This document shows, in pieces, positions 1 to 7,629 of a stretch of 64,000 bases of DNA. Every line of letters starts with the position of its first letter. Position 1 is the first letter of the stretch. The DNA is from Vulcanimicrobiota bacterium (GTDB taxonomy: Bacteria; Vulcanimicrobiota; Xenobia; Xenobiales; Xenobiaceae): NCBI GenBank assembly GCA_944322965.1, contig CALUQR010000005.1:58488-122487 (forward strand). Direction: 5' to 3'. The position numbers and the translations under genes are program-made. The notes beneath the pieces are model-generated. The model had not been told where the DNA came from and ran no database searches. It was given only the letters and a program-made list of their open reading frames with translations.

Positions 1-2
1 GG

Positions 3-848
3 GCTACGCTCTGGTTCCGCATCGGGGGGATAAGTATTCAGCCCATAGAGTTTGTGAAGATCTGCCTCATTATCTTCTTGGCCGCTTATCTGCGCCAATT
101 CCGCTACTGGCTGCGTTTGGGATTCGTCTCTAAGGCGGGGCGTCTGCCGCGCAAGGCTTTAGTTATGTTGGGGGTGGGGATGGCGGTGGCGGAGCTCTTA
201 TTGGTAGCCCAGCGCGACTTGGGGATGGCCCTCTTGCTCTTTGGGATCTTTATCTCCATGTTTTATGTCACTACGGGGCGGCGCGATATAGTGGCTCTGA
301 CCTTTTTGCTCTCCGGGGCCGGGGCTTACCTCTGTTGGAAGTACTTTACTCACGTCCAGATCCGCGTGGCCAACTGGCTCGATCCTTTCGCCCAGTATGA
401 GGACCGGGGCTACCAGATGTGTCAGGCCCTCTTCAGTTTGGGCAACGCCGGTTTAGATGGGACGGGCTTAGGGCTCAGCCAGGCCTACCGCATCCCTGAA
501 GTGGTCAACGACTTTACCTTCGTAGCTTTGACGGAGGAGTTGGGCCTTTTGGGGATCGCCGCCTTAATTTTGGGGGTCGTCCTCTTAGTGGCCCGCTGCT
601 TCGGGGTGGCCTTGCGGGCCCAAGATGAGTTTGGAGCCATCTTAGCTACCGGTTTAGCTAGCCTCTTCGCTTGGCAGAGCCTAATTATTATGCTGGGGGT
701 AACGAAGATGTTGCCTATGACCGGCATTACTCTGCCCTTCGTCAGCGCCGGAGGTTGTTCGCTCCTCTCTAGCTTTATGGTCTTGGCCCTAGTGTGGATT
801 ATCGACGCTCAGGATGGGCGCAGCAACGCCCTGGGGGGTGAAGGATGA
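3..848 (+). CDS. FtsW/RodA/SpoVE-family glycosyltransferase, 5' end missing
   Basis: This is the C-terminal part of a SEDS-family lipid II polymerase, a polytopic membrane protein that builds peptidoglycan together with a class B penicillin-binding protein. The reading frame is open from base 3, and the first residues read GGISIQPIEFVKI, matching the family's QPSEFVK motif, so the true start lies upstream of the window. Near the C-terminus, LPFVSAGGCSLLSS matches the PFVSxGGSS signature. Several hydrophobic helices are visible. The stop overlaps the start of the next gene (ATGA, 845-848), so the two are translationally coupled. The FtsW-PbpA pairing makes division or elongation synthesis the likely role; FtsW and RodA cannot be told apart here. 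Confidence 0.9.
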   Translation, partial: ATLWFRIGGISIQPIEFVKICLIIFLAAYLRQFRYWLRLGFVSKAGRLPRKALVMLGVGMAVAELLLVAQRDLGMALLLFGIFISMFYVTTGRRDIVALTFLLSGAGAYLCWKYFTHVQIRVANWLDPFAQYEDRGYQMCQALFSLGNAGLDGTGLGLSQAYRIPEVVNDFTFVALTEELGLLGIAALILGVVLLVARCFGVALRAQDEFGAILATGLASLFAWQSLIIMLGVTKMLPMTGITLPFVSAGGCSLLSSFMVLALVWIIDAQDGRSNALGGEG

Positions 849-2230
849 GAGCCCTCAAGGAGCGGGCGCGTTTTTTGGCCATCCTCTTTATCTTTCTCTT
901 AGTCTTGCCCTTAGTCAATATCTCCCGCTACGCTTGCTTAGATAATGAAGAGCTCTTGCGCCACCCGCGCAACCACTACGGGGCGGCGGAGTCCGACCTT
1001 TTGGGGAGTATCGTCGATCGCCAGGGTCGCCCTTTGGCCTTTATGAAGGAGGGGGAGCGGCGCTATCCCTTAGGCCCGGCGGCCGGCCCCCTCTTAGGTT
1101 ACTGTAATCCCGTCTACGGTTTAGCCGGTTTAGAGGCTCAACTGAGCGAGCGCCTGCAAGGTTTTAGCGTGCCGCGCTCTTTAAATCAGGCTCTTCTCTT
1201 GTGGGATAAGCGCGATAGGCGGGGCGACGATCTGCAATTGACTATCGATTCCCAACTGCAGCGGCGGGCTTACGAGGCTCTAGCTGGGCGGCGGGGGGCG
1301 GCCGTCTTACTGGAGGTCCCCACGGGTGAAATCTTAGCTATGGCTAGCCGCCCCGCTTACGATCCCAACTTTTCCGCCTTAAAGCGCGACTGGGCCCGGC
1401 TAACCCGAGACCCCCAGGCCCCCTTAGTGGAGCGGGCGGGGCAGGGGATGTATCCGCCAGGTTCAGTCTTTAAGCCGCTCATTATGGCCGCCGCTCTGGA
1501 GGAGGGGCTCACTAATCCCCAGGCCCATTTCGATTGTCAGGGGCGGGCCCAGGTAGGCAACTTCGTCCTAAATTGTCACGATCGCCACGGGATGCTCAGC
1601 CTGGCCCAGGCCTTGGCCTACTCTTGTAACGTGGCCTTCGCCGATTTAGGGATGCGCCTGGGGATGGAGCGCATTCGCCAGTGGATGCGAACCTTCCAAA
1701 TGGAGGGGCGCTTATCCGCCGTGCCGGGGGCGGTGACCGCTAAGTTACCCGAGGCTAGCAACCCTTCCGCCCCGGCGGAGACGGCTATCGGCCAGGCCGA
1801 CACCTTAGTCTCGCCCCTCCATATGGCCCGCCTAGCGGCCATTATCGCCCGCGGCGGCTTAGATATAGAGCCCCGCCTCTTAAAGGCCCAGGTGCGCGAG
1901 GGCGAGGAGATTATCTGGCAGCCCCCCTGGCCCCAACCGCGGCGCGTTTTGAGCGCCCAGAGCGCCCAATTGGTAGCCCAAGCTATGCTCTTGACGGTGG
2001 AGGAAGGGACGGGTACAGCCGCCCAAGTGGCTGGGGTCCAAGTGGCGGGCAAGACGGGCTCGGCTGAAAATCCCCACGGGGCTACCCACGCCTGGTTTAT
2101 CGGTTACGCCCCCGCCCAGAAGCCGCGCTATGCGGTGGCGGTCATCTTAGAGAACGCCGGCGGGGGCGGGCGCTACGCCGCTCCCTGCGCCCAAAAGATC
2201 CTCAAAGCGGCTCTGGCCAGTCAGCCTTAA
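845..2230 (+). CDS. Class B penicillin-binding protein (PbpA-like transpeptidase)
   Basis: This D,D-transpeptidase cross-links peptidoglycan on the outer face of the membrane. An N-terminal anchor (about residues 8-27) precedes a non-catalytic domain. The catalytic domain shows all three signature motifs: SVFK (SxxK, with the nucleophilic serine), SCN (SxN) and KTG in VAGKTGSAENPHG. At 461 residues it is short for a PBP2 and resembles the PbpA type that sits beside FtsW in Actinobacteria and Clostridia. It overlaps the preceding SEDS gene by 4 nt, so the two are probably made as a polymerase-transpeptidase pair. Confidence 0.92.
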   Translation: MRALKERARFLAILFIFLLVLPLVNISRYACLDNEELLRHPRNHYGAAESDLLGSIVDRQGRPLAFMKEGERRYPLGPAAGPLLGYCNPVYGLAGLEAQLSERLQGFSVPRSLNQALLLWDKRDRRGDDLQLTIDSQLQRRAYEALAGRRGAAVLLEVPTGEILAMASRPAYDPNFSALKRDWARLTRDPQAPLVERAGQGMYPPGSVFKPLIMAAALEEGLTNPQAHFDCQGRAQVGNFVLNCHDRHGMLSLAQALAYSCNVAFADLGMRLGMERIRQWMRTFQMEGRLSAVPGAVTAKLPEASNPSAPAETAIGQADTLVSPLHMARLAAIIARGGLDIEPRLLKAQVREGEEIIWQPPWPQPRRVLSAQSAQLVAQAMLLTVEEGTGTAAQVAGVQVAGKTGSAENPHGATHAWFIGYAPAQKPRYAVAVILENAGGGGRYAAPCAQKILKAALASQP

Positions 2231-2403
2231 TTAAGAGCGGGGGCCGCCCTTTAAAGGCCCTCTAAACTACCTAGTTGGGAGTCCTAATTGGGCAGGTTTT
2301 TAATCTTGGGAGGCGAACTGGCCCAGACATTTGTCCTGACAGCTTCTGAGGGAGCGGGCGGCGGCGAAGTTCGTTACTTTTGGTATCTTGGAGGAAGATT
2401 AGT

Positions 2404-3513
2404 ATGACTTGTGAGTGTGAAAAGCGGGTATTCAATTTCTCGGCCGGTCCGGCGGTATTGCCCGTTTCTGCTTTACAAGAGGCTCAGCGCGATTTGGTCT
2501 GCTACCCCGGCGCCGGGGCTTCCATTATGGAACTCTCCCACCGCGGCAAGGTGGTAGATGGGATCGTCAAGGAGGCGGAGGCCCGTCTGCGCCGCCTTTT
2601 GAATTTGGGCGACGATTATCACGTCCTCTTCTTGCAGGGCGGCGCTACCACCCAGTTTAGCATGATCCCCATGAACTTCTTAGGCGAAAATGGCGCCGAC
2701 TACCTGGAAGAGGGTACCTGGTCTAAGAAGGCTATGACCGAGGCGAGACGCGTAGGTAAGGTCGTCGTGCCTTGGTCGGGCAAAGAGGGCAACTACAATC
2801 GTCTGCCCGCCGATAGCGACTACAAGGTTCGCCCCGAGGCTTCTTACTTCCACGTCACCTCTAATGAGACGATCCACGGCGTAGAGTTCCACCGCGAGCC
2901 GGAGGCTTACGGGGTTCCTATGGTCTGCGACGCCTCTTCCGACTTCTTGAGCCGTCCCATGGACGCCCACAAGTACGCCTTGATCTACGCCGGCGCCCAG
3001 AAGAATATCGGTCCGGCTGGGGTGACGGTCGTCATCCTCTCCGACGCTCTCTACCAGAAGCGGATCGAAGATGAGAAGCGCCCCATCATGCTCGACTATA
3101 AGACCCACGTCGAGAATAAATCCCTCTACAATACTTGCCCCGTCTTCTCCATCTATATGGTGGGCTTAGTTTTGAAGTGGTTAGAAGAGGAGATTGGCGG
3201 CCTGGAGAAGATCTACCAGCTCAACAAGAAGAAGGCTGAGTTGCTCTACTCCGCTATCGACAATAGCAACGGCTTCTGCGCCCCCCACGTCTCCAACCAT
3301 GTCGACCGCTCCTTGATGAACGTCACCTGGCGCTTGCCCTCCGAGGAGTTGGAGAAGAAGTTCGTCCAAGAGGCCGAGGCTTTAGGGATGATCGGTCTCA
3401 AGGGCCACCGTTCGGTGGGCGGCCTGCGCGCCTCTATCTACAACGCCTTCCCCTACGAGGGCGTAGAGCGCTTAGTGGAATTTATGGCCGACTTCCAGCG
3501 CCGTCACGCCTAA
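2404..3513 (+). CDS. serC: Phosphoserine aminotransferase
   Basis: SerC converts 3-phosphohydroxypyruvate and glutamate to phosphoserine and 2-oxoglutarate, using PLP, in serine biosynthesis. Family motifs are clear: FSAGPAVLP at the start, MELSHRG, LQGGATTQFSMIPMN, and the PLP-lysine segment YAGAQKNIGPAG. The start chosen is the ATG at 2404, which has GGAGG 9 nt upstream; a TTG 24 nt earlier is less likely. The 369-residue length is normal for the family. It stands alone, about 170 nt after the penicillin-binding protein gene, and is followed by a T-rich hairpin. Confidence 0.96.
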   Translation: MTCECEKRVFNFSAGPAVLPVSALQEAQRDLVCYPGAGASIMELSHRGKVVDGIVKEAEARLRRLLNLGDDYHVLFLQGGATTQFSMIPMNFLGENGADYLEEGTWSKKAMTEARRVGKVVVPWSGKEGNYNRLPADSDYKVRPEASYFHVTSNETIHGVEFHREPEAYGVPMVCDASSDFLSRPMDAHKYALIYAGAQKNIGPAGVTVVILSDALYQKRIEDEKRPIMLDYKTHVENKSLYNTCPVFSIYMVGLVLKWLEEEIGGLEKIYQLNKKKAELLYSAIDNSNGFCAPHVSNHVDRSLMNVTWRLPSEELEKKFVQEAEALGMIGLKGHRSVGGLRASIYNAFPYEGVERLVEFMADFQRRHA

Positions 3514-3569
3514 AGGGTTTTAGTCCCCCTAGACCTCTCCCTTCCGCGCCTTGAAAGGCAGGAGGGCCG

Positions 3570-3608
3570 CCGGGCTCTCTTGAGCGGAGGGGAGAGGCTC
3601 TTTTTTTT
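3570..3608 (+). terminator. Rho-independent terminator after serC
   Basis: An imperfect GC-rich hairpin (CTCTC pairing with GAGAG in the region 3575-3597) is followed directly by eight T residues at 3601-3608, downstream of serC. Confidence 0.6.
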
Positions 3609-3658
3609 AGCCCTTGAAGGTAGGGGAGAGGGAGGGGACAGAGGGAGACTGAGAGATT

Positions 3659-5299
3659 ATGAGTCAACAAGAACAAGCTCCAACTATCCCGGTGGGGGCC
3701 GCCCTACCCTTAGCGCGTCCGGCCGCCAAGCCGCAGGTCTTAGTGGCTGGGCTCAGTCGAGTGGGGCGGGAGTTGGTGCGCCGCCTGCGGGCCAATTGGC
3801 AGGTGATAGTTATTGAGAAGCGCCAGGAGAGCGTAGACCGCTTTCGCCAAGAGGTGGGGGAAGAGGGGATCAGTTTCCAGGTGGGGGACGCCACTAGCCT
3901 CTTAGTCTTGCAGAGGGCGGGGGCGGCCGAGGTCCAGGCGGCGGCCGCTACCTTAGACGACGATGCGGCCGCCTTAGAGTTTTGCCGCTTAGCCTGTCAG
4001 GAGTTAGATATAGCCGCCGTCTACGTAGAGCTCTTGCGCCCCGAACTGGCGGAACGCTGCGCTGCCTATGGGGCGGAGGTGGTCAGTCGGGCGCCGGCTA
4101 TGGCCAACCTCCTCTTGGCCCGCTTAGAGGGGGTCCAGAGGACGGCCTCCAACGTCGGTTTGGGGCTGGGGGAGATCGCCGAAGTAAAGATCCGCCCCCA
4201 CTCGGCGGTTATTGGCCAGAGCCTTATACAATTACATCCCCAATCCTGGTTAGTGGGGGCCGTCTACCGTCAGGGCAAACTTATCGTACCCCACGGCCAT
4301 ACCGTCTTTCAGAGCGGAGATCGGGTCCTCTTAATTGGCGATCCGGAAGTCTTGCCTCGCATCGGCCGCTACTTCCATAGCGGCTTCTCCCGCTTCCCCC
4401 AGCCCTACGGTTCGCGCCTCTGTCTAGTAGCCCCCGGCCCCCAGATGGGGGAGCTTTTGGGCGAAGCTCTCTACTTAAGCGAGAGTTCCGAGCGGGTGGA
4501 GTTATGCCTCTGCCCCCAAGGTGAGGAGCTGCCCGCTGGGGAGTTGGCCTCTTACGGAGAGCGCTACCCCCAATTAAAGATCTCCGCTGAGGTTAAGGAG
4601 GAGGCGCCCGGAGAGGAGGAGTCGGGCGAGAGTGATTTAGAGGAGAGCGAGCCTCCAGCGGAGGAGACGAAGGAGGAGGTAGAGGGGATAGAGGCCCGCC
4701 TCTTCCCGGTCCAGCAGTGGGGGCGCGAGCCCCACGCTTTGGGAACCTTCTCCGAAGAAGAGGATATAGGCTGTCTCATCTTGCCCTCTTCCCCCTTAGA
4801 GTGTTGGCAGCGCTGGGGTTGGGGGGAAAACTTTATGTTGCGCCTTTTGAACCAGGCCAATCGCCCCTGTCTCATCGCCCGCGGCTCCTTCCCTTATAAG
4901 CGGGTAGTAGCTACGGTTACCCCGGGGCGCTGGCGGGGCTTCAATTTGGCTCTCAGTTTAGTGCGCTCTTGGGGCTTACCCTTAGTGGCGGTAGCCGTCT
5001 TGCCGGCGGAATTAGTCAGCGGTCAAGAGCAGAATGAGGAGCTCGCTAATAGCTTAAAGCGCGCCCAGCGCGAGGCTCAGCGTCTGTCGGTCCAGGTGGA
5101 GGCGGTGACCTTACATGGCAATCCCGTCCACAAGTTGGTGGAGTATTTGCAAGAGGGCGACCTCCTAGTCTTGTCCCACCGCCAAAATAGGCCCTTCTCC
5201 CTCTTAAATCCCGACGTCTCGCGCCATCTCTTGGTGCGGGCGCGCTGTTCGGTTATGGTCTTGCCCCACGGAGGGCGAGCGGGCCACTTAGTAGGTTAG
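3659..5299 (+). CDS. TrkA-type RCK protein fused to a universal-stress (UspA-like) domain
   Basis: The N-terminal part (about residues 26-145) is a TrkA/RCK NAD-binding domain with the nucleotide motif GLSRVG and a typical acidic strand end (VIVIEK). An RCK-C-like domain follows (about 168-235), ending HTVFQSGDRVLLIGDP. A strongly acidic linker (about 315-345) leads to a C-terminal UspA-like fold (about 410-540) with HGNPVHKLVEYLQEGDLLVLS and ARCSVMVLPHG. RCK domains gate potassium channels and cation/proton antiporters in response to nucleotides. The antiporter gene follows only 9 nt downstream, so this is probably its cytosolic regulatory subunit. Fusion to a Usp domain is unusual but fits a stress-sensing role. 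Confidence 0.82.
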   Translation: MSQQEQAPTIPVGAALPLARPAAKPQVLVAGLSRVGRELVRRLRANWQVIVIEKRQESVDRFRQEVGEEGISFQVGDATSLLVLQRAGAAEVQAAAATLDDDAAALEFCRLACQELDIAAVYVELLRPELAERCAAYGAEVVSRAPAMANLLLARLEGVQRTASNVGLGLGEIAEVKIRPHSAVIGQSLIQLHPQSWLVGAVYRQGKLIVPHGHTVFQSGDRVLLIGDPEVLPRIGRYFHSGFSRFPQPYGSRLCLVAPGPQMGELLGEALYLSESSERVELCLCPQGEELPAGELASYGERYPQLKISAEVKEEAPGEEESGESDLEESEPPAEETKEEVEGIEARLFPVQQWGREPHALGTFSEEEDIGCLILPSSPLECWQRWGWGENFMLRLLNQANRPCLIARGSFPYKRVVATVTPGRWRGFNLALSLVRSWGLPLVAVAVLPAELVSGQEQNEELANSLKRAQREAQRLSVQVEAVTLHGNPVHKLVEYLQEGDLLVLSHRQNRPFSLLNPDVSRHLLVRARCSVMVLPHGGRAGHLVG

Positions 5300-5308
5300 G
5301 GGGCCTCG

Positions 5309-6514
5309 ATGGAGATCTTTTCCGACGTCACCGCCAATAATCTCCTCTTCTTGGCCTTGGGGGCCTTTATCGTCCCTCTGCTCTGCGCCCCCTTGCGCTT
5401 ACCGGCCTCTATTGGGGAGATCCTCTACGGGATAGCTATGGGCCCCTTCCTTTTGGGGTGGATCGAGCTCGATAGCTTCTGCTTCCTCTTGGGGGAGATC
5501 GGCTTCTTCCTCTTGCTCTTTAACGCCGGTATGGAGCTCAACTTTTATGCCATTGAAAAGTCGGGGCCCAGGCGTTTGGGGGCTATGTTAGGGATCGTCG
5601 TCTTGACCTTTGTAGGCTCTTATCTAGCCGTCTGGCTCTTTAACTTGCAGCCCTTTGCGGTCATGATCCTCTCTGCTACCTCTATTGGCCTGCCTCTCAT
5701 GCTCTTGCAGGAGACGGGGCAGGGCAAGAAGCCCTTGGGCCAGCAAGTCCTCATTACGGGGACGATAGGCGAATTTATCTGCATCGTAGCCGCCACCTTT
5801 ATCGCCGCCTGGAATAGCGCGGGGGGGCTCAACGCCGTCTTCTTATTAAGCGCCCTCAAGATGGTAGCTATCTTCGTCTTAGCTTACTTGCTCTTAGTCT
5901 TATTGCGCTCCGCCGTCTGGTGGCGGCCGGAGTATTTTTCGCGGGTCATCGCTACCCACGACCCCTCGGAGATCGGGGTGCGGGCGGGGATGGTCTTAAT
6001 GTTTATTATGGTGGCCGCCGCGGTGCGCCTCAATGTCGATCCCATCTTGGGGGCCTTTATGGCCGGGGCCCTCTTCAGTTATACCTTCCGCTCTAAGGGG
6101 CCCTTGGAATTAAAATTCCTCTCCTTAGCTAACGGTTTCTTCGTGCCCGTCTTCTTTATGCGGGTCGGTTTAGAGTTCCGCTTAGATATGGCCTTACAGT
6201 CGAACTGGGGGATGTTGGCTATCCTCTTTATCTCCATGTTCGTAGTCCGTTTAGCGGCCTGTTCCGTCTTCTGGAAGGCCTCGCAGCGCGGTTGGGAGGC
6301 CCACTTTAAGGAGTCTTTGGCGGCCGCTCTCATCCTCTCTGCGCCTCTGACCTTACTAGTCGTCTTTGGCAACTTGGGCTTAAAGATGGGAATCATCACC
6401 CAGAGCTTCAATGCGGCGGTCATCCTTTTAGCGGTCGTCTCCTCTATCGTTTGGCCCTCGCTCTTTAAAGCGCTCATTCCCCACTTAGCTAAGCGGGAAG
6501 AGGGGAGAACTTAA
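5309..6514 (+). CDS. CPA2-family cation/proton antiporter (KefB-like membrane domain)
   Basis: This 401-residue polytopic membrane protein has about 12 hydrophobic segments. It resembles the Na+/H+ exchanger domain of KefB/KefC and related CPA2 antiporters: PLRLPASIGEILYGIAMGP near the N-terminus and a conserved helix DPILGAFMAGALFSY in the middle. It lacks the C-terminal RCK domain that KefB/KefC carry; the gene just upstream supplies one on a separate polypeptide. The two are very likely one operon and one complex. The transported ion (Na+ or K+) cannot be read from the sequence. Confidence 0.85.
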   Translation: MEIFSDVTANNLLFLALGAFIVPLLCAPLRLPASIGEILYGIAMGPFLLGWIELDSFCFLLGEIGFFLLLFNAGMELNFYAIEKSGPRRLGAMLGIVVLTFVGSYLAVWLFNLQPFAVMILSATSIGLPLMLLQETGQGKKPLGQQVLITGTIGEFICIVAATFIAAWNSAGGLNAVFLLSALKMVAIFVLAYLLLVLLRSAVWWRPEYFSRVIATHDPSEIGVRAGMVLMFIMVAAAVRLNVDPILGAFMAGALFSYTFRSKGPLELKFLSLANGFFVPVFFMRVGLEFRLDMALQSNWGMLAILFISMFVVRLAACSVFWKASQRGWEAHFKESLAAALILSAPLTLLVVFGNLGLKMGIITQSFNAAVILLAVVSSIVWPSLFKALIPHLAKREEGRT

Positions 6515-6532
6515 AGGAGGGAGAAATTTGGC

Positions 6533-6556
6533 GGGAGGCGCCTGGGGGCGCTTCCC
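6533..6556 (+). other. 10-bp stem-loop between the antiporter and zinc-ribbon genes
   Basis: GGGAGGCGCC pairs with GGCGCTTCCC (one G-U pair) around a 4-nt loop. No T tract follows, so it may be a weak terminator or an mRNA-stability hairpin. Confidence 0.35.
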
Positions 6557-6598
6557 CTGGCTGGAAATGGCTAAAAATTAGGAGTGGGAGTAGAGGAT

Positions 6599-7438
6599 AT
6601 GAGCGAACAAGCTTGGACTTGCGCTATCTGTGGGGCGGAGAACGCCGACGATCTCAATTACTGTCTCAATTGTCATGAGGCTCGGCCTCTAGCGCCGGGG
6701 ATCCTCTCCGTCTATCCCACTCCGGGCTTAGAGCTGCCCGTAGAGAGCGTGCGCCGCCGGGAGGGCAACCCCCACCAGTGGAATGAGGAGCGGGCTATGG
6801 CCGAGCTGGAAGAGAGCGTGCGCCAGTTCCTGCGCCAGGAGATAGGGGTAGAAGAGTTTCGGCTGGCCGTCTCTAAGGTGGGGCAGGCTTGGGCCTCCCT
6901 CTTCGCCTTCTTGGAGAAGGCCTTAGAGGATAGCTCCCAAGAGCGCTTGCGCCAGCGTTTAGAGATGCGCCGCGACGAGGTGGCTTACTCTTGTAAGTTG
7001 AGCCTCCAGTTGATGGCCGAGGCCGAGGAATCTAACCCCCAACCGGCGCGGGTAGGCCTCTTGGTGGCCCAGCAGTCCTATAAGACCTTAACTTGGCTGA
7101 TGGCCTTCGCTCGCCAAGAGGAGACCCCTCAGCCCGAGGGCGAGCAGAATCTCATTATGGGGGCTATCAACGAGTATTTAGAGGGCCAGCTTGATAGCGA
7201 TACCTACTTCGACCAGATCTGCCAGGTAGACGATATCTTGCAGATGATAGTTGAAGAGGGTTGCGATAAGTACCGGCAAGCTCTGGAAGAGGCTCAGGCT
7301 TTTAATGGTAAGAATTTCCAACTGCTCTTACATACCCACGACTTGATAGTCGACGCCCGCAACTCTTGGTTAAAGGCTATGCAAGCCGTCAATACGGGCC
7401 ATTATAAGCCCGCCCTCCAGCCGGAGAACCCCAGCTAA
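6599..7438 (+). CDS. Zinc-ribbon protein with a duplicated helical domain, unknown function
   Basis: I do not recognise the family. An N-terminal zinc ribbon (CAICGAENAD and YCLNCHEARP; cysteines at residues 8, 11, 22 and 25) is followed by two copies of an alpha-helical domain of about 95 residues. The copies begin ELEESVRQFLRQEIGVEEF and LIMGAINEYLEGQLDSDTYF. The same domain occurs twice in the protein at 11500, which shares the motif P-x-RVGL. No signal peptide or membrane helix is visible, so it is probably cytosolic. The ATG at 6599, with GGGAG 8 nt upstream, is preferred over a GTG at 6584. A hairpin terminator follows. It leads the 6.6-12.2 kb accessory block and may be a regulator or chaperone for the two large proteins between. 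Confidence 0.75.
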   Translation: MSEQAWTCAICGAENADDLNYCLNCHEARPLAPGILSVYPTPGLELPVESVRRREGNPHQWNEERAMAELEESVRQFLRQEIGVEEFRLAVSKVGQAWASLFAFLEKALEDSSQERLRQRLEMRRDEVAYSCKLSLQLMAEAEESNPQPARVGLLVAQQSYKTLTWLMAFARQEETPQPEGEQNLIMGAINEYLEGQLDSDTYFDQICQVDDILQMIVEEGCDKYRQALEEAQAFNGKNFQLLLHTHDLIVDARNSWLKAMQAVNTGHYKPALQPENPS

Positions 7439-7467
7439 AGGCTAAGAAGACTCTAAACTTAGAGTAG

Positions 7468-7500
7468 AGCCCCTCGACCCGCTCCGGTGGAGGGGCTTTC
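7468..7500 (+). terminator. Hairpin terminator
   Basis: AGCCCCTC (7468-7475) pairs with GAGGGGCT (7490-7497), followed by a short T run. It separates the zinc-ribbon gene from the next gene. Confidence 0.6.
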
Positions 7501-7629
7501 CCTTGGGAGAGACTTAATCTATAATGTAAAAAAAAAGTTACACAAGCGTCAAAAGGCTAGATAGTAGAGGCCTTAAACGGTATTTAAGAATAGATTAATT
7601 GTGCTCCGAGCACGAGAGAGAGGGAGTTT

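Noticed and set aside
3580..3816. Small frames overlapping the serC terminator and the start of the RCK gene
   Set aside because: They read through a T-tract hairpin and overlap a clear gene in another frame.
7520..7525. TATAAT upstream of the 7630 gene as a promoter
   Set aside because: No -35-like hexamer occurs at 16-18 nt, so the evidence is too thin.
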